A stretch of DNA of 64,000 nucleotides, taken from NCBI RefSeq assembly GCF_018325905.1, contig NZ_AP021901.1, positions 6,418,001 to 6,482,000 on the forward strand. The letters are read 5' to 3'. The notes beneath the pieces were generated by a model. That model saw only the letters and a list, made by a program, of their open reading frames with translations. It searched no databases and was not told the origin of the DNA. Of the stretch, positions 26,472 through 35,674 are shown one piece after another (position 1 is the first letter of the stretch; every line of letters begins with the position of its first letter). Source of the stretch: Pseudomonas sp. St316. Lineage in GTDB: Bacteria; Pseudomonadota; Gammaproteobacteria; Pseudomonadales; Pseudomonadaceae. Made by a program: the position numbers and the translations under genes.

Positions 26472-27125
26472 TCAAAGATAGGAATAGAAGAGGCTGTCGA
26501 GCAATTGCGTCCAGCCCTGCACGAGGACAAAAATCAGCAGCTTGAGCGGCAACGAAATGGTCATGGGCGCGACCATCTGCATGCCGAGCGCCAGCAGCAG
26601 GTTGGACACGATCAGGTCGATGACAATGAACGGGATATAGATCAAAAATCCCATCTGGAAACCGGCCTCGAGCTCCGACAGCATGAAGGCCGGGATGAGC
26701 AGCATCAGGTCGTCGCGGCTGGCCTGCTCGGCGCGCTCCTTGGGCCACATCCGCTGGGTGTTTTCCAGCAGGTGGGCAAGGATGTCCGGGTTGGTATTGC
26801 GCGACATGAAGGCCTGCAACGGTTTTACCGCGTTCAGCGCAGAACCTTGCAACGCCTCGGTGCTGCTGAAATCCAGCGGCTGTTCCTTCAGCTGTTCGGC
26901 GATGTTGTGGCCCACCGGCGCCATGATGAACAGCGTCGCGGCCAGGGCAATGGCATACAAGGCCATATTGGGTGGCACCTGCTGCACGCCGATGGCGTTA
27001 CGGGTGATGGTCAACACGATGGCTATCTTGAGAAAGGCGCTGCAGATGATCAGCAGCAGGGGGACCAACGAAATCCCACCAATGAACAGCGCCAGCAGAA
27101 AGGGGTCGACCCCCTGGAAGCTCAT
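26472..27125 (-). CDS. hrcR: T3SS export apparatus protein HrcR (SctR)
   Basis: A 217-residue FliP/YscR-type protein. Signatures include [24 protein letters not shown] ([15 protein letters not shown]), the [12 protein letters not shown] segment, and the [20 protein letters not shown] stretch. Four hydrophobic segments. It overlaps hrcQ by four bases. Confidence 0.96.
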   Translation of the reverse strand: MSFQGVDPFLLALFIGGISLVPLLLIICSAFLKIAIVLTITRNAIGVQQVPPNMALYAIALAATLFIMAPVGHNIAEQLKEQPLDFSSTEALQGSALNAVKPLQAFMSRNTNPDILAHLLENTQRMWPKERAEQASRDDLMLLIPAFMLSELEAGFQMGFLIYIPFIVIDLIVSNLLLALGMQMVAPMTISLPLKLLIFVLVQGWTQLLDSLFYSYL

Positions 27126-27517
27126 CCAGCCACATCCACGCGAGCGATTTGCAGGCCCAGTCGGCCATCGACCTCGACCAGCTCGCCATGGGCCAGGGAT
27201 CGTTCGCCATAGAACAGCGCCGCTGTCCCGGGTGTCACGCCTTGCACTTGCAGCACCGCGCCGGGCGCCAGGTTGCGCAGCTCGCCCAGGGTCAGGCTCA
27301 AGTGACCGCAGCGTATCGTGAGCGCCAGCGGCAGGTCGTCGAAGCGTTCGGGGAGATCGGCAGCGACCGGCTCCGTCATTGGCGCCTCTTGGGTTTCAGC
27401 GGCGGCATAGGCCGACAGCGGGTGCTCGGCCGCTTCGGCGGCTTGGGCGTCAGGTTCGTAGCCGGTGCTATCGTCCCAGTCCGGCGTCAGGATGTCGGTG
27501 TCGGCGGTGGTGCTCAT
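27122..27517 (-). CDS. Internal-start product of hrcQ (HrcQb-like)
   Basis: In-frame Met238 of hrcQ (ATG at 27517) is preceded by GGAGGAG with a six-base spacer, a near-ideal Shine-Dalgarno sequence. Translation from it would give a 131-residue protein consisting of the linker and SpoA domain, about the size of P. syringae HrcQb. YscQ of Yersinia and SpaO of Salmonella make such C-terminal products from internal starts. That the site is used here is inference. Confidence 0.65.
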   Translation of the reverse strand: MSTTADTDILTPDWDDSTGYEPDAQAAEAAEHPLSAYAAAETQEAPMTEPVAADLPERFDDLPLALTIRCGHLSLTLGELRNLAPGAVLQVQGVTPGTAALFYGERSLAHGELVEVDGRLGLQIARVDVAG

Positions 27518-28228
27518 AATGGTCTCCTCCAGAGCGAGCAAGGTCAGGCGCAACGGCGCGGCACGGCTGTGTACCCGCACCTGCAAACAATGCCGGCCCA
27601 GGCGAATCAGCCCCTGGCCGGATGAATCGAACAGAGCGGTTTGCGGCACCAACACATCACCGGGGCGCAACATCGCCAACTGCCCGGCGGCCAGCGCCAG
27701 GTGTCCCAGTTCCAACGGCACATGCAGCGCAAAGTCTGCGATCCCCGGCGCGGCTCGCCGTTGCCAGGGCGCGGCGCGAAGCAGCCCCAGCAAGGTCGCA
27801 CTGGGCATTTCCAGATGGCTGGTGACGCGGGCCGCGCCCACCTTCACGTCGAGCCGGCAAGCAATGCCCTGCACCGCGGGTCCGGCCGCTGGTTTGATAA
27901 AACCGAATGCCTGGCGCAGGGGCTCGCTCAGGGTTTGCTGGAACAGCGACCAGAACCACGCGTCATCCGGTCCAGGTTCGGCAGGCAGGACCACCGGGCA
28001 TTCACCGAATAGGCTGAGCACCGCGCCGGGTTCGTCCAAGGTAAAAACACCATGGGCACACGCCAGCACACACGGTGTGCTCCCAGCCGCAGCGCCGCCC
28101 GGAATCAGCTCCAGCAGGCCCGTCTCGCCCGCCACCTCGAAGGACAACCGGACGCCAATTCCCAATAGTCGCCGGGTGGTGGCGTCCTCGCTGCCCACAG
28201 TCGGCAGCACCAATGCATGGACTGTCAT
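27122..28228 (-). CDS. hrcQ: T3SS C-ring protein HrcQ, unsplit (SctQ)
   Basis: A 368-residue FliN/FliM/YscQ-like component of the cytoplasmic sorting platform. In P. syringae this function is divided between two genes, hrcQa and hrcQb; here one uninterrupted frame covers both. An N-terminal HrcQa-like domain (to ~235) is joined by an acidic Ala/Glu-rich linker (~240-300) to the C-terminal SpoA domain ([20 protein letters not shown]...[14 protein letters not shown]). A strong internal start is described separately. Four-base overlaps with hrpP upstream and hrcR downstream. Confidence 0.93.
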   Translation of the reverse strand: MTVHALVLPTVGSEDATTRRLLGIGVRLSFEVAGETGLLELIPGGAAAGSTPCVLACAHGVFTLDEPGAVLSLFGECPVVLPAEPGPDDAWFWSLFQQTLSEPLRQAFGFIKPAAGPAVQGIACRLDVKVGAARVTSHLEMPSATLLGLLRAAPWQRRAAPGIADFALHVPLELGHLALAAGQLAMLRPGDVLVPQTALFDSSGQGLIRLGRHCLQVRVHSRAAPLRLTLLALEETIMSTTADTDILTPDWDDSTGYEPDAQAAEAAEHPLSAYAAAETQEAPMTEPVAADLPERFDDLPLALTIRCGHLSLTLGELRNLAPGAVLQVQGVTPGTAALFYGERSLAHGELVEVDGRLGLQIARVDVAG

Positions 28229-28794
28229 GTCGCGCTAACCTCCTCTTCGCGCCCCACGCGCACGCTCACCGGCTGGCCCAGGCTTTGGGTCAGTGCCTCT
28301 TCGAGGCGGCCGGATCGACTCGACAGCCGCGCCTGTACATCTGCACTTTCGCAGCTCAAGCCGATGTCCCACCCGGACGCCTCGCCTAGCCGCCGGGCGG
28401 ATACCTTGATGCGGCCCAGGTTGGGAAGATGCAGCAGCAGGTCCAGTTGCTGGTCGAGCGTGGCGCGCAAGCGTGGCGTGAGCTGGTCGACAAACGCCTC
28501 CTCTTCGCCGCTCGACAGATTCACCAGGCCCGACAGTGAACCGGTGCCGGCGCTGTCATCCTGCGCACCGCCCCGTGGCGCATCGACCCACTGGCGGAAC
28601 CAGTAACCGTCACTGCTTCCTGCCGTCATGTCGGGGTCGCGCCCGGTGGCAGGGGCACACTCGCGTGCCACCGCACGGCTTGCCCGACTCACCTGGGCAG
28701 GCGGTTGCTCATACGCCCGAGGCGGATGCCGAACGGGGGGCGCCGAGGGGTTGCTGTGCGATGTCGGCCCACCGCGCACGCTGCGTTCATTCAT
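28225..28794 (-). CDS. hrpP: T3SS needle-length/specificity switch protein HrpP (SctP)
   Basis: A 189-residue protein, the same length as P. syringae HrpP. The first ~100 residues are Pro/Ser/Arg-rich and disordered. The C-terminal ~90 residues form the T3S4-like domain (FVDQLTPRLRATLDQQLDLLLHLPNLGRIKVSARR) that contacts HrcU to switch substrate class. It overlaps hrpO by eight and hrcQ by four bases. Confidence 0.88.
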   Translation of the reverse strand: MNERSVRGGPTSHSNPSAPPVRHPPRAYEQPPAQVSRASRAVARECAPATGRDPDMTAGSSDGYWFRQWVDAPRGGAQDDSAGTGSLSGLVNLSSGEEEAFVDQLTPRLRATLDQQLDLLLHLPNLGRIKVSARRLGEASGWDIGLSCESADVQARLSSRSGRLEEALTQSLGQPVSVRVGREEEVSAT

Positions 28795-29206
28795 CGCCAG
28801 GGGTCTCCACCAGGTACTCCATCATTGCGCTGAGCTTTTCCAGATCTCGCCGGCGCCCTTGTAGCCGCTGCTGGGCAGCAGCTGTTTGCTGTGCCTGTTG
28901 CGCCTGTTCATCGTCCAGTGCCTGCACGGCCCGCGCTTGCTCGGCCAGCTCGCCGATCAAACGACGCTCCTGGGTACTCCAGGCATTCAGTTCGCACACG
29001 CTCAACGCCCGGCCACGGTGCTCGCCGTACAATGCCTCGCGCTGCACCGCCTGTTGCTCACGGGTCGCCTGCATCTGCGCGCGCGCGGCGGCAACCGCAG
29101 CTTGGCGCTCACGCAAAAGCTCGCGCTGCTGGCGCCAGGCCCGCTCGGCTTGCGCTTCGCGGTGGCGGCGTATCGGCGCCAGGGCGTCCAGATCAACCCG
29201 GGACAT
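28787..29206 (-). CDS. hrpO: T3SS central stalk protein HrpO (SctO)
   Basis: A 139-residue protein that is almost wholly charged, Gln/Arg/Ala-rich alpha-helical coiled coil, the FliJ/YscO pattern expected of the stalk that turns inside the ATPase ring. It overlaps hrcN by 14 and hrpP by eight bases. Confidence 0.88.
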   Translation of the reverse strand: MSRVDLDALAPIRRHREAQAERAWRQQRELLRERQAAVAAARAQMQATREQQAVQREALYGEHRGRALSVCELNAWSTQERRLIGELAEQARAVQALDDEQAQQAQQTAAAQQRLQGRRRDLEKLSAMMEYLVETPGDE

Positions 29207-30551
29207 AGGCGGTCAACTGCTGCAGGTGGGCGAGCGTAGATGCAAACAGCTCCGGCTCACGCAGGTCCTGGCGCAGAAAGGCGTCCAGGGCGCCACGCGA
29301 TTCCACCGCCAGGTCGGTCAAGGGGTCGGCGCCGGCCTGGTATTCGCCCAAGCGCAACATCAGTTCGATTTGCTCATAGGCCGACAGCAATCGACGCAGA
29401 TTGATGCCCGCCCGCAGGTGCTCCGACTCGGCCACGTTGGCCAGGGTTCGCGACAGGCTGGCCAGCACATCGATTGCCGGGTAGTGGCCGCGCTCGGCGA
29501 GCTTGCGCGATAGCACGATGTGACCGTCGAGCAGCGAACGCACTTCATCCGCCACGGGATCGTTCATGGAGTCCTGCTCGATGAGCACCGTATAAAACGC
29601 GGTGATAGCGCCCTCGTTGGTCAGCCCGGCCCGCTCGACCAGGCGCGGCAGCAGGCTGTAGACGGACGGCGGCAGGCCGCCGCGCCCCAACGGCTCGCCG
29701 GCGGCCAGGCCGATCTCACGCTGGGCCCGGGCGAAGCGGGTCAGCGAGTCGATGAGCAGCAGGACGCGCTGGCCCCGGGCACGAAACCCCTCGGCCAATG
29801 CCGTTGCGGTGAACGCCGCACGGGCGCGTTCCATGCTGGAGCGGTCGGAGGTGGCGCACACCAGCACCGCACGGGCACGCAGTTCATCATCCAGCTCATG
29901 GTCGAGGAATTCGCGCAGTTCGCGCCCACGCTCGCCGATCAGGCCGAACACGATGACATCGCAATCAACGTTCCGGGCAATCTCCGCCAGCAGCGTGGTC
30001 TTGCCGCAACCGGCGCCGGCGAACAACCCCACACGCTGGCCTTCGCCGAGCGTCAGCGGGCCGTCGATGGCGCGTACGCCGGTCATCAAGGGCCGTTGGA
30101 TACGCGGTCGCGCGGTGGGTGCCGGGGCCTCGCCAATCACCTGCGAAGCTTGCAGCACGTGGGGTCCGGCAAACGCCCCGGCACCACCGTCCACCAGTGG
30201 CCGACCGAAGCCATCCAGCACCTGGCCCAGCAACTGCGGCCCCACGCACACCCGATGGGGCATGCCCAGCGGCTCCACCGCCGCACCGACCCGAACGCCC
30301 TCCAGGCCGCCCAAGGCGCTGAGCAAGGCATCGTGCTGGTCGAAGCCGACAATTTCGGCGAGCAGCGGCTCACGTGCGTCGCGCTCGACCCGGCAGAGGT
30401 CGCCGATCTGCGCCCCTGGCAATCGGCACTGCAACAGAATGCCGCTGACTCGCTGCACCCGTCCGCGCACCATGACCGGCGCGAAGCGACGCAAGTGCGC
30501 CAATTGCCCGGCCTCCCAGGCCTCCAGCCGCGCGATGGCCGCCTGCGTCAT
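29193..30551 (-). CDS. hrcN: T3SS ATPase HrcN (SctN)
   Basis: A 452-residue F1-beta/FliI-like ATPase that unfolds and releases substrates at the export gate. Walker A GAGCGKTTLL is near residue 170, and the catalytic GLIGERGRELREF Glu follows. Walker B is VLLLIDSLTRFARAQREI near 250, and the T3SS ATPase signature RGGLPPSVYSLLPRLVERAG is near 280. The ATG at 30551 overlaps the hrpQ stop (TGATG); a GTG at 30554 with GAGG at better spacing is the alternative. Confidence 0.96.
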   Translation of the reverse strand: MTQAAIARLEAWEAGQLAHLRRFAPVMVRGRVQRVSGILLQCRLPGAQIGDLCRVERDAREPLLAEIVGFDQHDALLSALGGLEGVRVGAAVEPLGMPHRVCVGPQLLGQVLDGFGRPLVDGGAGAFAGPHVLQASQVIGEAPAPTARPRIQRPLMTGVRAIDGPLTLGEGQRVGLFAGAGCGKTTLLAEIARNVDCDVIVFGLIGERGRELREFLDHELDDELRARAVLVCATSDRSSMERARAAFTATALAEGFRARGQRVLLLIDSLTRFARAQREIGLAAGEPLGRGGLPPSVYSLLPRLVERAGLTNEGAITAFYTVLIEQDSMNDPVADEVRSLLDGHIVLSRKLAERGHYPAIDVLASLSRTLANVAESEHLRAGINLRRLLSAYEQIELMLRLGEYQAGADPLTDLAVESRGALDAFLRQDLREPELFASTLAHLQQLTAYVPG

Positions 30552-31444
30552 CACCAGGTGACCTCGTAGCGTTGGTCGCCCTCGAAGGTGACCTTGCCGC
30601 TGTCGATGGCGGTCAAGCGCAGGCCATCGATCTGGTCGCCCAGGAACAACCGACGTCCATCGGCGGTGACCACGTGACCATGCTTGCCGCCCACGATCTG
30701 GGCGATCTGGAACGGCAGTTTCGTCAGTCGTTCCTTGACGCTGGCCGTGATCCCGACTGGCGTTTCATAGCGGTCGTGGAAGCGCTCGATCAGCCGTTCG
30801 ACCATCGCCAGGCGTTGACGCGGCAGCTCACCCACCAGAACCAGCTGGTCGCCCTGGCTCTCGACCCGTACACCGGCGCCCAAATCACGCTCCTGGAGCA
30901 TGCGATCAAGCTCCAGGCGGACCGCCTCGACATTGTCCAAGGCCACCTTGGTCTGCTTGAGCTGCTGGGCCGGGCTACGCGCCACGGTCTGCGCCGGCTG
31001 GCTGGTAAAGGCCCAAGCGCTGGAGGCAACGGTGATCACCGCCGCCGCAATGGCCAGGCGCTTGGGCCACGACGGCCGCACGGCGGGCTTCGGGGTTTCC
31101 CGGTCCACCACCCGCTGCGCCGCGTCATCCAGCGCCGCCTCTTCGGGCCAGGGTTGATCGGCCGGGGCCAGGCACAGCCAAACGCCTGCCACGGCAAACG
31201 GGGCATTGCTCTGCAAGGGCTCGGCCGCTGCCCAAGGCTGGCCTTGTCCATCGCAAACCGCACCCTCCAGCCGTTCCAGCAGCCATTGGCCCTGCACCTG
31301 TCGCAGGCCTACGTGACGCCCGCAGATGCCCGGATCGTAAAGCGCCAGGTCGGCCTCCTCCGACGCCCCGACCACCCATTGCTCGCCAACCAGCGGCAAC
31401 GCCGCACCTCGGTGCAGACCACTCAAAACTCGCAGCTCGAACAT
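30551..31444 (-). CDS. hrpQ: T3SS outer ring of the inner membrane, HrpQ (SctD)
   Basis: A 297-residue YscD-type protein. The N-terminal ~110 residues have an FHA-like cytoplasmic domain (MFELRVLSGLHRGAALPL; VGASEEADLALYD). A single transmembrane helix lies near residues 145-165 (KRLAIAAAVITVASSAWAF), and the rest is a periplasmic ring-building region. GAGGAA six bases before the ATG at 31444 supports this start over the longer open frame to 31480. Confidence 0.9.
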   Translation of the reverse strand: MFELRVLSGLHRGAALPLVGEQWVVGASEEADLALYDPGICGRHVGLRQVQGQWLLERLEGAVCDGQGQPWAAAEPLQSNAPFAVAGVWLCLAPADQPWPEEAALDDAAQRVVDRETPKPAVRPSWPKRLAIAAAVITVASSAWAFTSQPAQTVARSPAQQLKQTKVALDNVEAVRLELDRMLQERDLGAGVRVESQGDQLVLVGELPRQRLAMVERLIERFHDRYETPVGITASVKERLTKLPFQIAQIVGGKHGHVVTADGRRLFLGDQIDGLRLTAIDSGKVTFEGDQRYEVTW

Positions 31445-31600
31445 GGTCAATTCCTCAAGGGGCGACAGACGTTCGCCCACGCTCCAGTTGTACGACTGGG
31501 CACCCGCGGCGCCCGTCCTCTGTCACAGCCAGGCCATCGACTGCGCCTGGATTGCATCGTTACGTGGAGGCTGCGCTGCCGACGCGCCAAGACCGGCCCA

Positions 31601-33688
31601 TCACGCGGCATCCTCCACCTGTAGTTTTTCCTGCTCGAGGTCAAAACGCCCCAGCACGGTGACCTGGGCGTTGCTGTGCAACTCGCTGAAGGCGAGCACG
31701 GGGACGTGATTGAATTCGTCGCGCAACAAATCACGCAGCGGAGCCCGCAGGTCTTGCGCCACCAGCAGCACGGCCACGCGCTTGGCGCGCAACGGAAAGC
31801 CCTCGCGCAATTGCATGACCAAGGCGCGGGTATGCAGGCTTTCCAGGGCAAAGAAGGTTTCCGTCTGGGTCTGGCGCAGTGCATCGCGCAACAGGCCTTC
31901 GGTTTCCGGGGTCAACAGCCACACGTGCAGGCCGTCTTCGTCGCGGTACTGGTGATAGATCTGCGACTTCAGGGCAATGCGCGCGTAGTCGGTCAGCGCA
32001 CCGACGTCACGCTCGTGCTGCCCATGTTCGATCAAGGACTCGGCGATCAGCCGCACCGCGCGCAGCGGGACACCTTCGCCGGCCAGGCGCTGGAGCACGG
32101 CGGCGAAACGGGCCAATGGCATGGTCCGCTGAAGCTCCTGCACCAGCTCTGGCTGGCCCGCTTCGAGCCAACTGAGAATCGACTTGCTCTCCTGAAGCCC
32201 CAAGAATTGCGGGCCCGTGGCGAACATGGCGCGACTCATGCGCTCCACCAGCAATTCGCCGGCAGACACGGCCTCCACGCGCTCGTCCGCCAACAGCGGA
32301 TCGTCAGGCGTCAGCCATAGCCACTGATGCTCGTCACGCACTTCGCTGCCCACCTGGCCGTCGCGCGGTTCGAACGGCAGCGGCCCGCGCGCCACGGCCA
32401 CGCGCTCGCCGAAAGTGGCCCGCAACATCGGCACTTCGTGCACGCAGAAGCGGAACTCGTCGTCTTCCAGCAACGCGCTGTATTCGATCTCAAAGGGCGG
32501 CAAGGTCAGGCCAAAGCCGGCCACCAGCGCGTTACGCTTCTTGCGGATCGCCTGGATGACGTCCTCGGCCGCCGCGTTGCCTTCCATGGCTTTGGAAAAC
32601 TGCAATAGATAGGCACGGGTCGGGTCGAAGCTGCGCAGGTCTTCAGCGCCGTTCTGCGCCGGGGCTACAACTTCCGCTGGTTGGTCGCCTTGGCGTGCCT
32701 GCCGGGCGCGCGAGTACAACTGGAGGATGCCCGTGGTACCGGTGATCAAGGCGATGACGATGAACACCAGCGTGGGCATGCCGGGCAACGCTGCAAAGCC
32801 GAGCATTCCCACCGAAGCGATCACCCAGGCCTTGGGTTCGGCGGTCAACTGCTGGGCGATTTCCTTGCCGACGCTACTGCCCGCCGGCTGCCCTTCCGGC
32901 GACACCCGGGTGATGATCATGCCCGCGGTGAGGGAAATCAGCAGGGCCGGAATCTGCGCGATCAGACCGTCACCGATGGTCAACACGGCGTACAGGTGCA
33001 TCGATTCGGACGCGCCCATGTCGTGCTGCATCATACCGACCGAAAAGCCGCCGATGAGGTTGATCACAACGATCACCAAACCCGCGATGGCATCGCCCTT
33101 GACGAACTTCATCGCCCCGTCCATCGCACCGAACAGCTGGCTTTCCTTGTTCAGTTCCTCGCGCCGCCGCCGGGCTTCGCTGACATCGATCAGGTTGGCG
33201 CGCAGGTCGCTGTCGATGGACATCTGCTTGCCCGGCAGTGCATCGAGCGTGAACCGCGCCGCCACTTCGGCGACACGCTCCGAGCCCTTGGTGATTACCA
33301 GGAAGTTGACCACCGTCAGGATGAGGAAGATGACCAACCCGACCGCCAGGTTGCCCCCCACCACAAAATCGCCGAACGCCTGGACGATATGACCGGCATC
33401 GCCCTGGAGCAGGATCAACCGGGTGGTTGCCACCGACAACGCCAACCGAAACAGCGTGGTCAGCAGCAGCACCGCCGGAAACGAGGAAAACGCCAACGGG
33501 CGCGGCAGGTACAGCGAGAGCACAATCAGCAGGCAGGAGATGCAGATGTTGATCGCGATCAGCGCATCGACCACCGAGGTCGGCAAGGGCAGGATCAGCA
33601 TGAACACGATGCCGAGCACCACGAACGCCCCGACCACCTCGATGCGCCGCACCGCTTCGTTGGCGACTTTGTTCAACAGGGCGATCAT
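31601..33688 (-). CDS. hrcV: T3SS export gate protein HrcV (SctV)
   Basis: A 695-residue FlhA/YscV homologue. About seven or eight transmembrane helices in the first ~325 residues enclose the conserved KGSERVAEVAARFTLDALPG cytoplasmic loop and the KFVKGDAIAGLVIVVINLIG block. The C-terminal half is the nonameric cytoplasmic ring domain. Start overlaps the hrpJ stop (ATGA). A 156-base gap to hrpQ on the 3' side holds no gene or hrp box that I can see. Confidence 0.96.
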   Translation of the reverse strand: MIALLNKVANEAVRRIEVVGAFVVLGIVFMLILPLPTSVVDALIAINICISCLLIVLSLYLPRPLAFSSFPAVLLLTTLFRLALSVATTRLILLQGDAGHIVQAFGDFVVGGNLAVGLVIFLILTVVNFLVITKGSERVAEVAARFTLDALPGKQMSIDSDLRANLIDVSEARRRREELNKESQLFGAMDGAMKFVKGDAIAGLVIVVINLIGGFSVGMMQHDMGASESMHLYAVLTIGDGLIAQIPALLISLTAGMIITRVSPEGQPAGSSVGKEIAQQLTAEPKAWVIASVGMLGFAALPGMPTLVFIVIALITGTTGILQLYSRARQARQGDQPAEVVAPAQNGAEDLRSFDPTRAYLLQFSKAMEGNAAAEDVIQAIRKKRNALVAGFGLTLPPFEIEYSALLEDDEFRFCVHEVPMLRATFGERVAVARGPLPFEPRDGQVGSEVRDEHQWLWLTPDDPLLADERVEAVSAGELLVERMSRAMFATGPQFLGLQESKSILSWLEAGQPELVQELQRTMPLARFAAVLQRLAGEGVPLRAVRLIAESLIEHGQHERDVGALTDYARIALKSQIYHQYRDEDGLHVWLLTPETEGLLRDALRQTQTETFFALESLHTRALVMQLREGFPLRAKRVAVLLVAQDLRAPLRDLLRDEFNHVPVLAFSELHSNAQVTVLGRFDLEQEKLQVEDAA

Positions 33689-34812
33689 GAGCGCGCTCCA
33701 ATCACCGGGGCAGCGGTCTGGCTTCGCGGCTCGCCACGGGAGCGCTCATCGAGCAGCACCAACAGGTTCTTCAGCGCGGTCTGTCGGCTTTTGCTATCGC
33801 GCCAGAGTGGCAGCGGCAAACGCTTGAGCAAGGGGTACAGGCCATTTAGCGACACCAGTTGGTCCCGCTCCTCTTCTCCACCCAATTCACGCCCGATGCG
33901 CCGTACTTCCGCCGCCGACAGGCCACTGCTGACAAACCCCAGCATGCGTTGGAGCAACAGCACCGCCGTGAGCCGGCTGGCCGGGCAACTGTAGGCCAGT
34001 TGCTCGAGCAAACGGCGGCAGCTGTGCAGGACACTGCCCAGTTGCGTCGAGGCAGCCAGGCCGATCAACAACGTGCGCAACAGCGCGGTAGGGCGTGACG
34101 GGGTGTGCGCAGCGATGTCATCAGCCAGTGCCCGGCGCATCATGTCCAGCCCCGGCACGAACGCCGCCTCGCCGAACAGGCCTAGCAACGCCTGCATCAT
34201 GGTGGGCAACGATTGCTTGAGCACCACGGTGTCGTAATAGAGCCGTCGTACCGCCTGGCGCAGTTCGGGGTCGCCGCCCGCAGCGCGCAAGGCCTCGGCG
34301 ATGTTCATGCCCGCCTGGATCTGCGCGCCATAACGCTCGCGCAATAGCTGCAGGTAGTCGCGAGCACGCTGGGCTTCAACGAGACGACCTTGCACCTGGG
34401 CCTCGCGCAACGCTTGCTGCAGGATCAGGTCGGTACGGGCCGGGTCACCACCGGTGGACTGCACCACCTCTTCAAGCACCGGCTCGCCACACAACAACAA
34501 ACCCGCCTGGGCGGCCATTGCCCCCAGGCTCTGCTTGCCTGGATGGCCGAGTTGGTCGTACCACTCCTCCAACTGCTCGCGCGTCTCGACCCGCACCTGG
34601 CCCACCTCGCTGCGGGCATTGCGGATGCGCCGCTGGCTCAGCGCCTTGGTATTGCGCTCCACATGATGGCTGAAGGTCATGCCGACCTCCTCCATCGAAT
34701 TGGACTGCACGGCCTGAAACGATTCGACAGGCTTGCCTATGCCCACGACGGCCGAAGCGGCCTGGGCAAGGTTGGCGGCAATATGCGCATTTGTCGGGGC
34801 TTCTACTTTCAT
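33685..34812 (-). CDS. hrpJ: T3SS gatekeeper HrpJ (SctW)
   Basis: A 375-residue protein with the YopN/TyeA-like layout: a polar N terminus that may itself be secreted, an HrpJ domain (residues ~50-230), and a TyeA-like C-terminal part (~240-340). In P. syringae HrpJ controls secretion of harpins and translocators. First gene of the - strand operon, 31 bases downstream of an hrp box. Confidence 0.92.
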   Translation of the reverse strand: MKVEAPTNAHIAANLAQAASAVVGIGKPVESFQAVQSNSMEEVGMTFSHHVERNTKALSQRRIRNARSEVGQVRVETREQLEEWYDQLGHPGKQSLGAMAAQAGLLLCGEPVLEEVVQSTGGDPARTDLILQQALREAQVQGRLVEAQRARDYLQLLRERYGAQIQAGMNIAEALRAAGGDPELRQAVRRLYYDTVVLKQSLPTMMQALLGLFGEAAFVPGLDMMRRALADDIAAHTPSRPTALLRTLLIGLAASTQLGSVLHSCRRLLEQLAYSCPASRLTAVLLLQRMLGFVSSGLSAAEVRRIGRELGGEEERDQLVSLNGLYPLLKRLPLPLWRDSKSRQTALKNLLVLLDERSRGEPRSQTAAPVIGARS

Positions 34813-34843
34813 GATGGCCGTGAGCGTGGTTTCGGACGCTCAG

Positions 34844-34872
34844 TGGGTGGCGGCGATCCAGCATTCAGTTCC
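34844..34872 (-). promoter_or_regulatory. hrp box of the hrpJ operon
   Basis: On the - strand: GGAACT-N16-CCACCCA. One change from GGAACC at the last base of the -35 element, otherwise a full match and correctly spaced. It lies 32 bases before hrpJ and should drive hrpJ through hrcU. Confidence 0.85.
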
Positions 34873-34965
34873 ATCAGCGGCCATGGCTCTTTCTGAGTGG
34901 TCCGCAAGGGTTTCCTGACCGAGCATTCGCTCGGTGCAATTTCATGCAGTGGCGCTTGGGACGGC

Positions 34966-34983
34966 TGTGCATGCTCTTGCACA
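34966..34983. promoter_or_regulatory. Candidate upstream activator site for the HrpS-like protein
   Basis: Perfect dyad TGTGCA-N6-TGCACA about 65 bases upstream of the -24 element of hrpL, a normal distance for a bEBP binding site. P. syringae HrpRS act at an upstream site of hrpL; identity of this dyad with that site is inferred from position and symmetry. Confidence 0.45.
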
Positions 34984-35045
34984 AATAGAGCAAAAGCACT
35001 AGATAAAAGTACTTACTTATCAAATAGATAAATCATTAATCTGGC

Positions 35046-35062
35046 TTGGCACAGGTCCTGCT
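35046..35062 (+). promoter_or_regulatory. Sigma-54 promoter of hrpL
   Basis: TTGGCAC-N6-TGCT with the invariant GG (35048-35049) and GC (35060-35061) separated by exactly ten bases, as required for RpoN. Transcription would begin near 35073, 50 bases before hrpL. Confidence 0.88.
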
Positions 35063-35122
35063 GATAGGGGAATCGTCGATATTTGGATCGGCGCTATGGA
35101 ACCTACCCAGAGGGATTTATTA

Positions 35123-35674
35123 ATGAACAGCCTGAATCTCATGGCCCCCGCGCAAACCTCCCCTGCCCCCACAGGCGCACCAGACATCTGCTTCGGCGAG
35201 GAACGCAAGCTGCGTCTGTTTGTGCAAAAACGTGTACTCAATCAAGACGACGCCGACGACATCATCCAGCTCACGTACCTGGAAGCCTGGCGCAACCAGC
35301 AGAAGTTCAAGGGGCTGGCAAAGCAGGACACTTGGTTGTGTGGCATCGCCCTCAACCTGATCCGCAACCACTTCCGCCGCTTCTATGCGCAGCCGCCGCT
35401 GAGCACTTTCGATGAAAGCGAGTTCAGCGAGTCCAGTGACGACATTGACCTGAGCGAACTGTGCGACAACCGTCGGCTGTTGGACCGTACGCTGTTAGCC
35501 ATGGACGCGCTGCCCAAGGACATGCGCGATACCCTGTGGACCGCCGTGGATACCGAGAGCAGCTACCGCGATGCCGCCGAGCGGCTGGGCGTCCCCATTG
35601 GCACCGTGCGCTCACGGTTGTTTCGTGCGCGTGAACAACTCAAGCGAAGCGTCTATGGAGAAGCCCGGCCATGA
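35123..35674 (+). CDS. hrpL: ECF sigma factor HrpL (RspL)
   Basis: A 183-residue ECF-type sigma factor that should recognise the hrp boxes in this window. Region 2 (VQKRVLNQDDADDIIQLTYL, then LCGIALNLIRNHFRR) and region 4 helix-turn-helix (YRDAAERLGVPIGTVRSRLF) are clear. GAGGGA seven bases before the ATG at 35123 sets the start. It is preceded by a sigma-54 promoter and overlaps the GNAT gene by four bases (ATGA), so that gene is co-transcribed. Confidence 0.94.
   Translation: MNSLNLMAPAQTSPAPTGAPDICFGEERKLRLFVQKRVLNQDDADDIIQLTYLEAWRNQQKFKGLAKQDTWLCGIALNLIRNHFRRFYAQPPLSTFDESEFSESSDDIDLSELCDNRRLLDRTLLAMDALPKDMRDTLWTAVDTESSYRDAAERLGVPIGTVRSRLFRAREQLKRSVYGEARP

Larger units (their letters stand above)
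34813..35122. other. Divergent hrpJ-hrpL regulatory region
   Basis: 310 non-coding bases holding, from left to right, the - strand hrp box, two inverted repeats (ACCGAGC-N4-GCTCGGT at 34918-34935 and TGTGCA-N6-TGCACA at 34966-34983), an AT-rich stretch (34984-35040) that could bend or bind IHF, and the sigma-54 promoter of hrpL. Confidence 0.75.

Noticed and set aside
31445..31600. Possible small gene or promoter between hrcV and hrpQ
   Set aside because: No start with a ribosome-binding site and no hrp box; TACGTGG is present but lacks the GGTTCC partner at the right distance.
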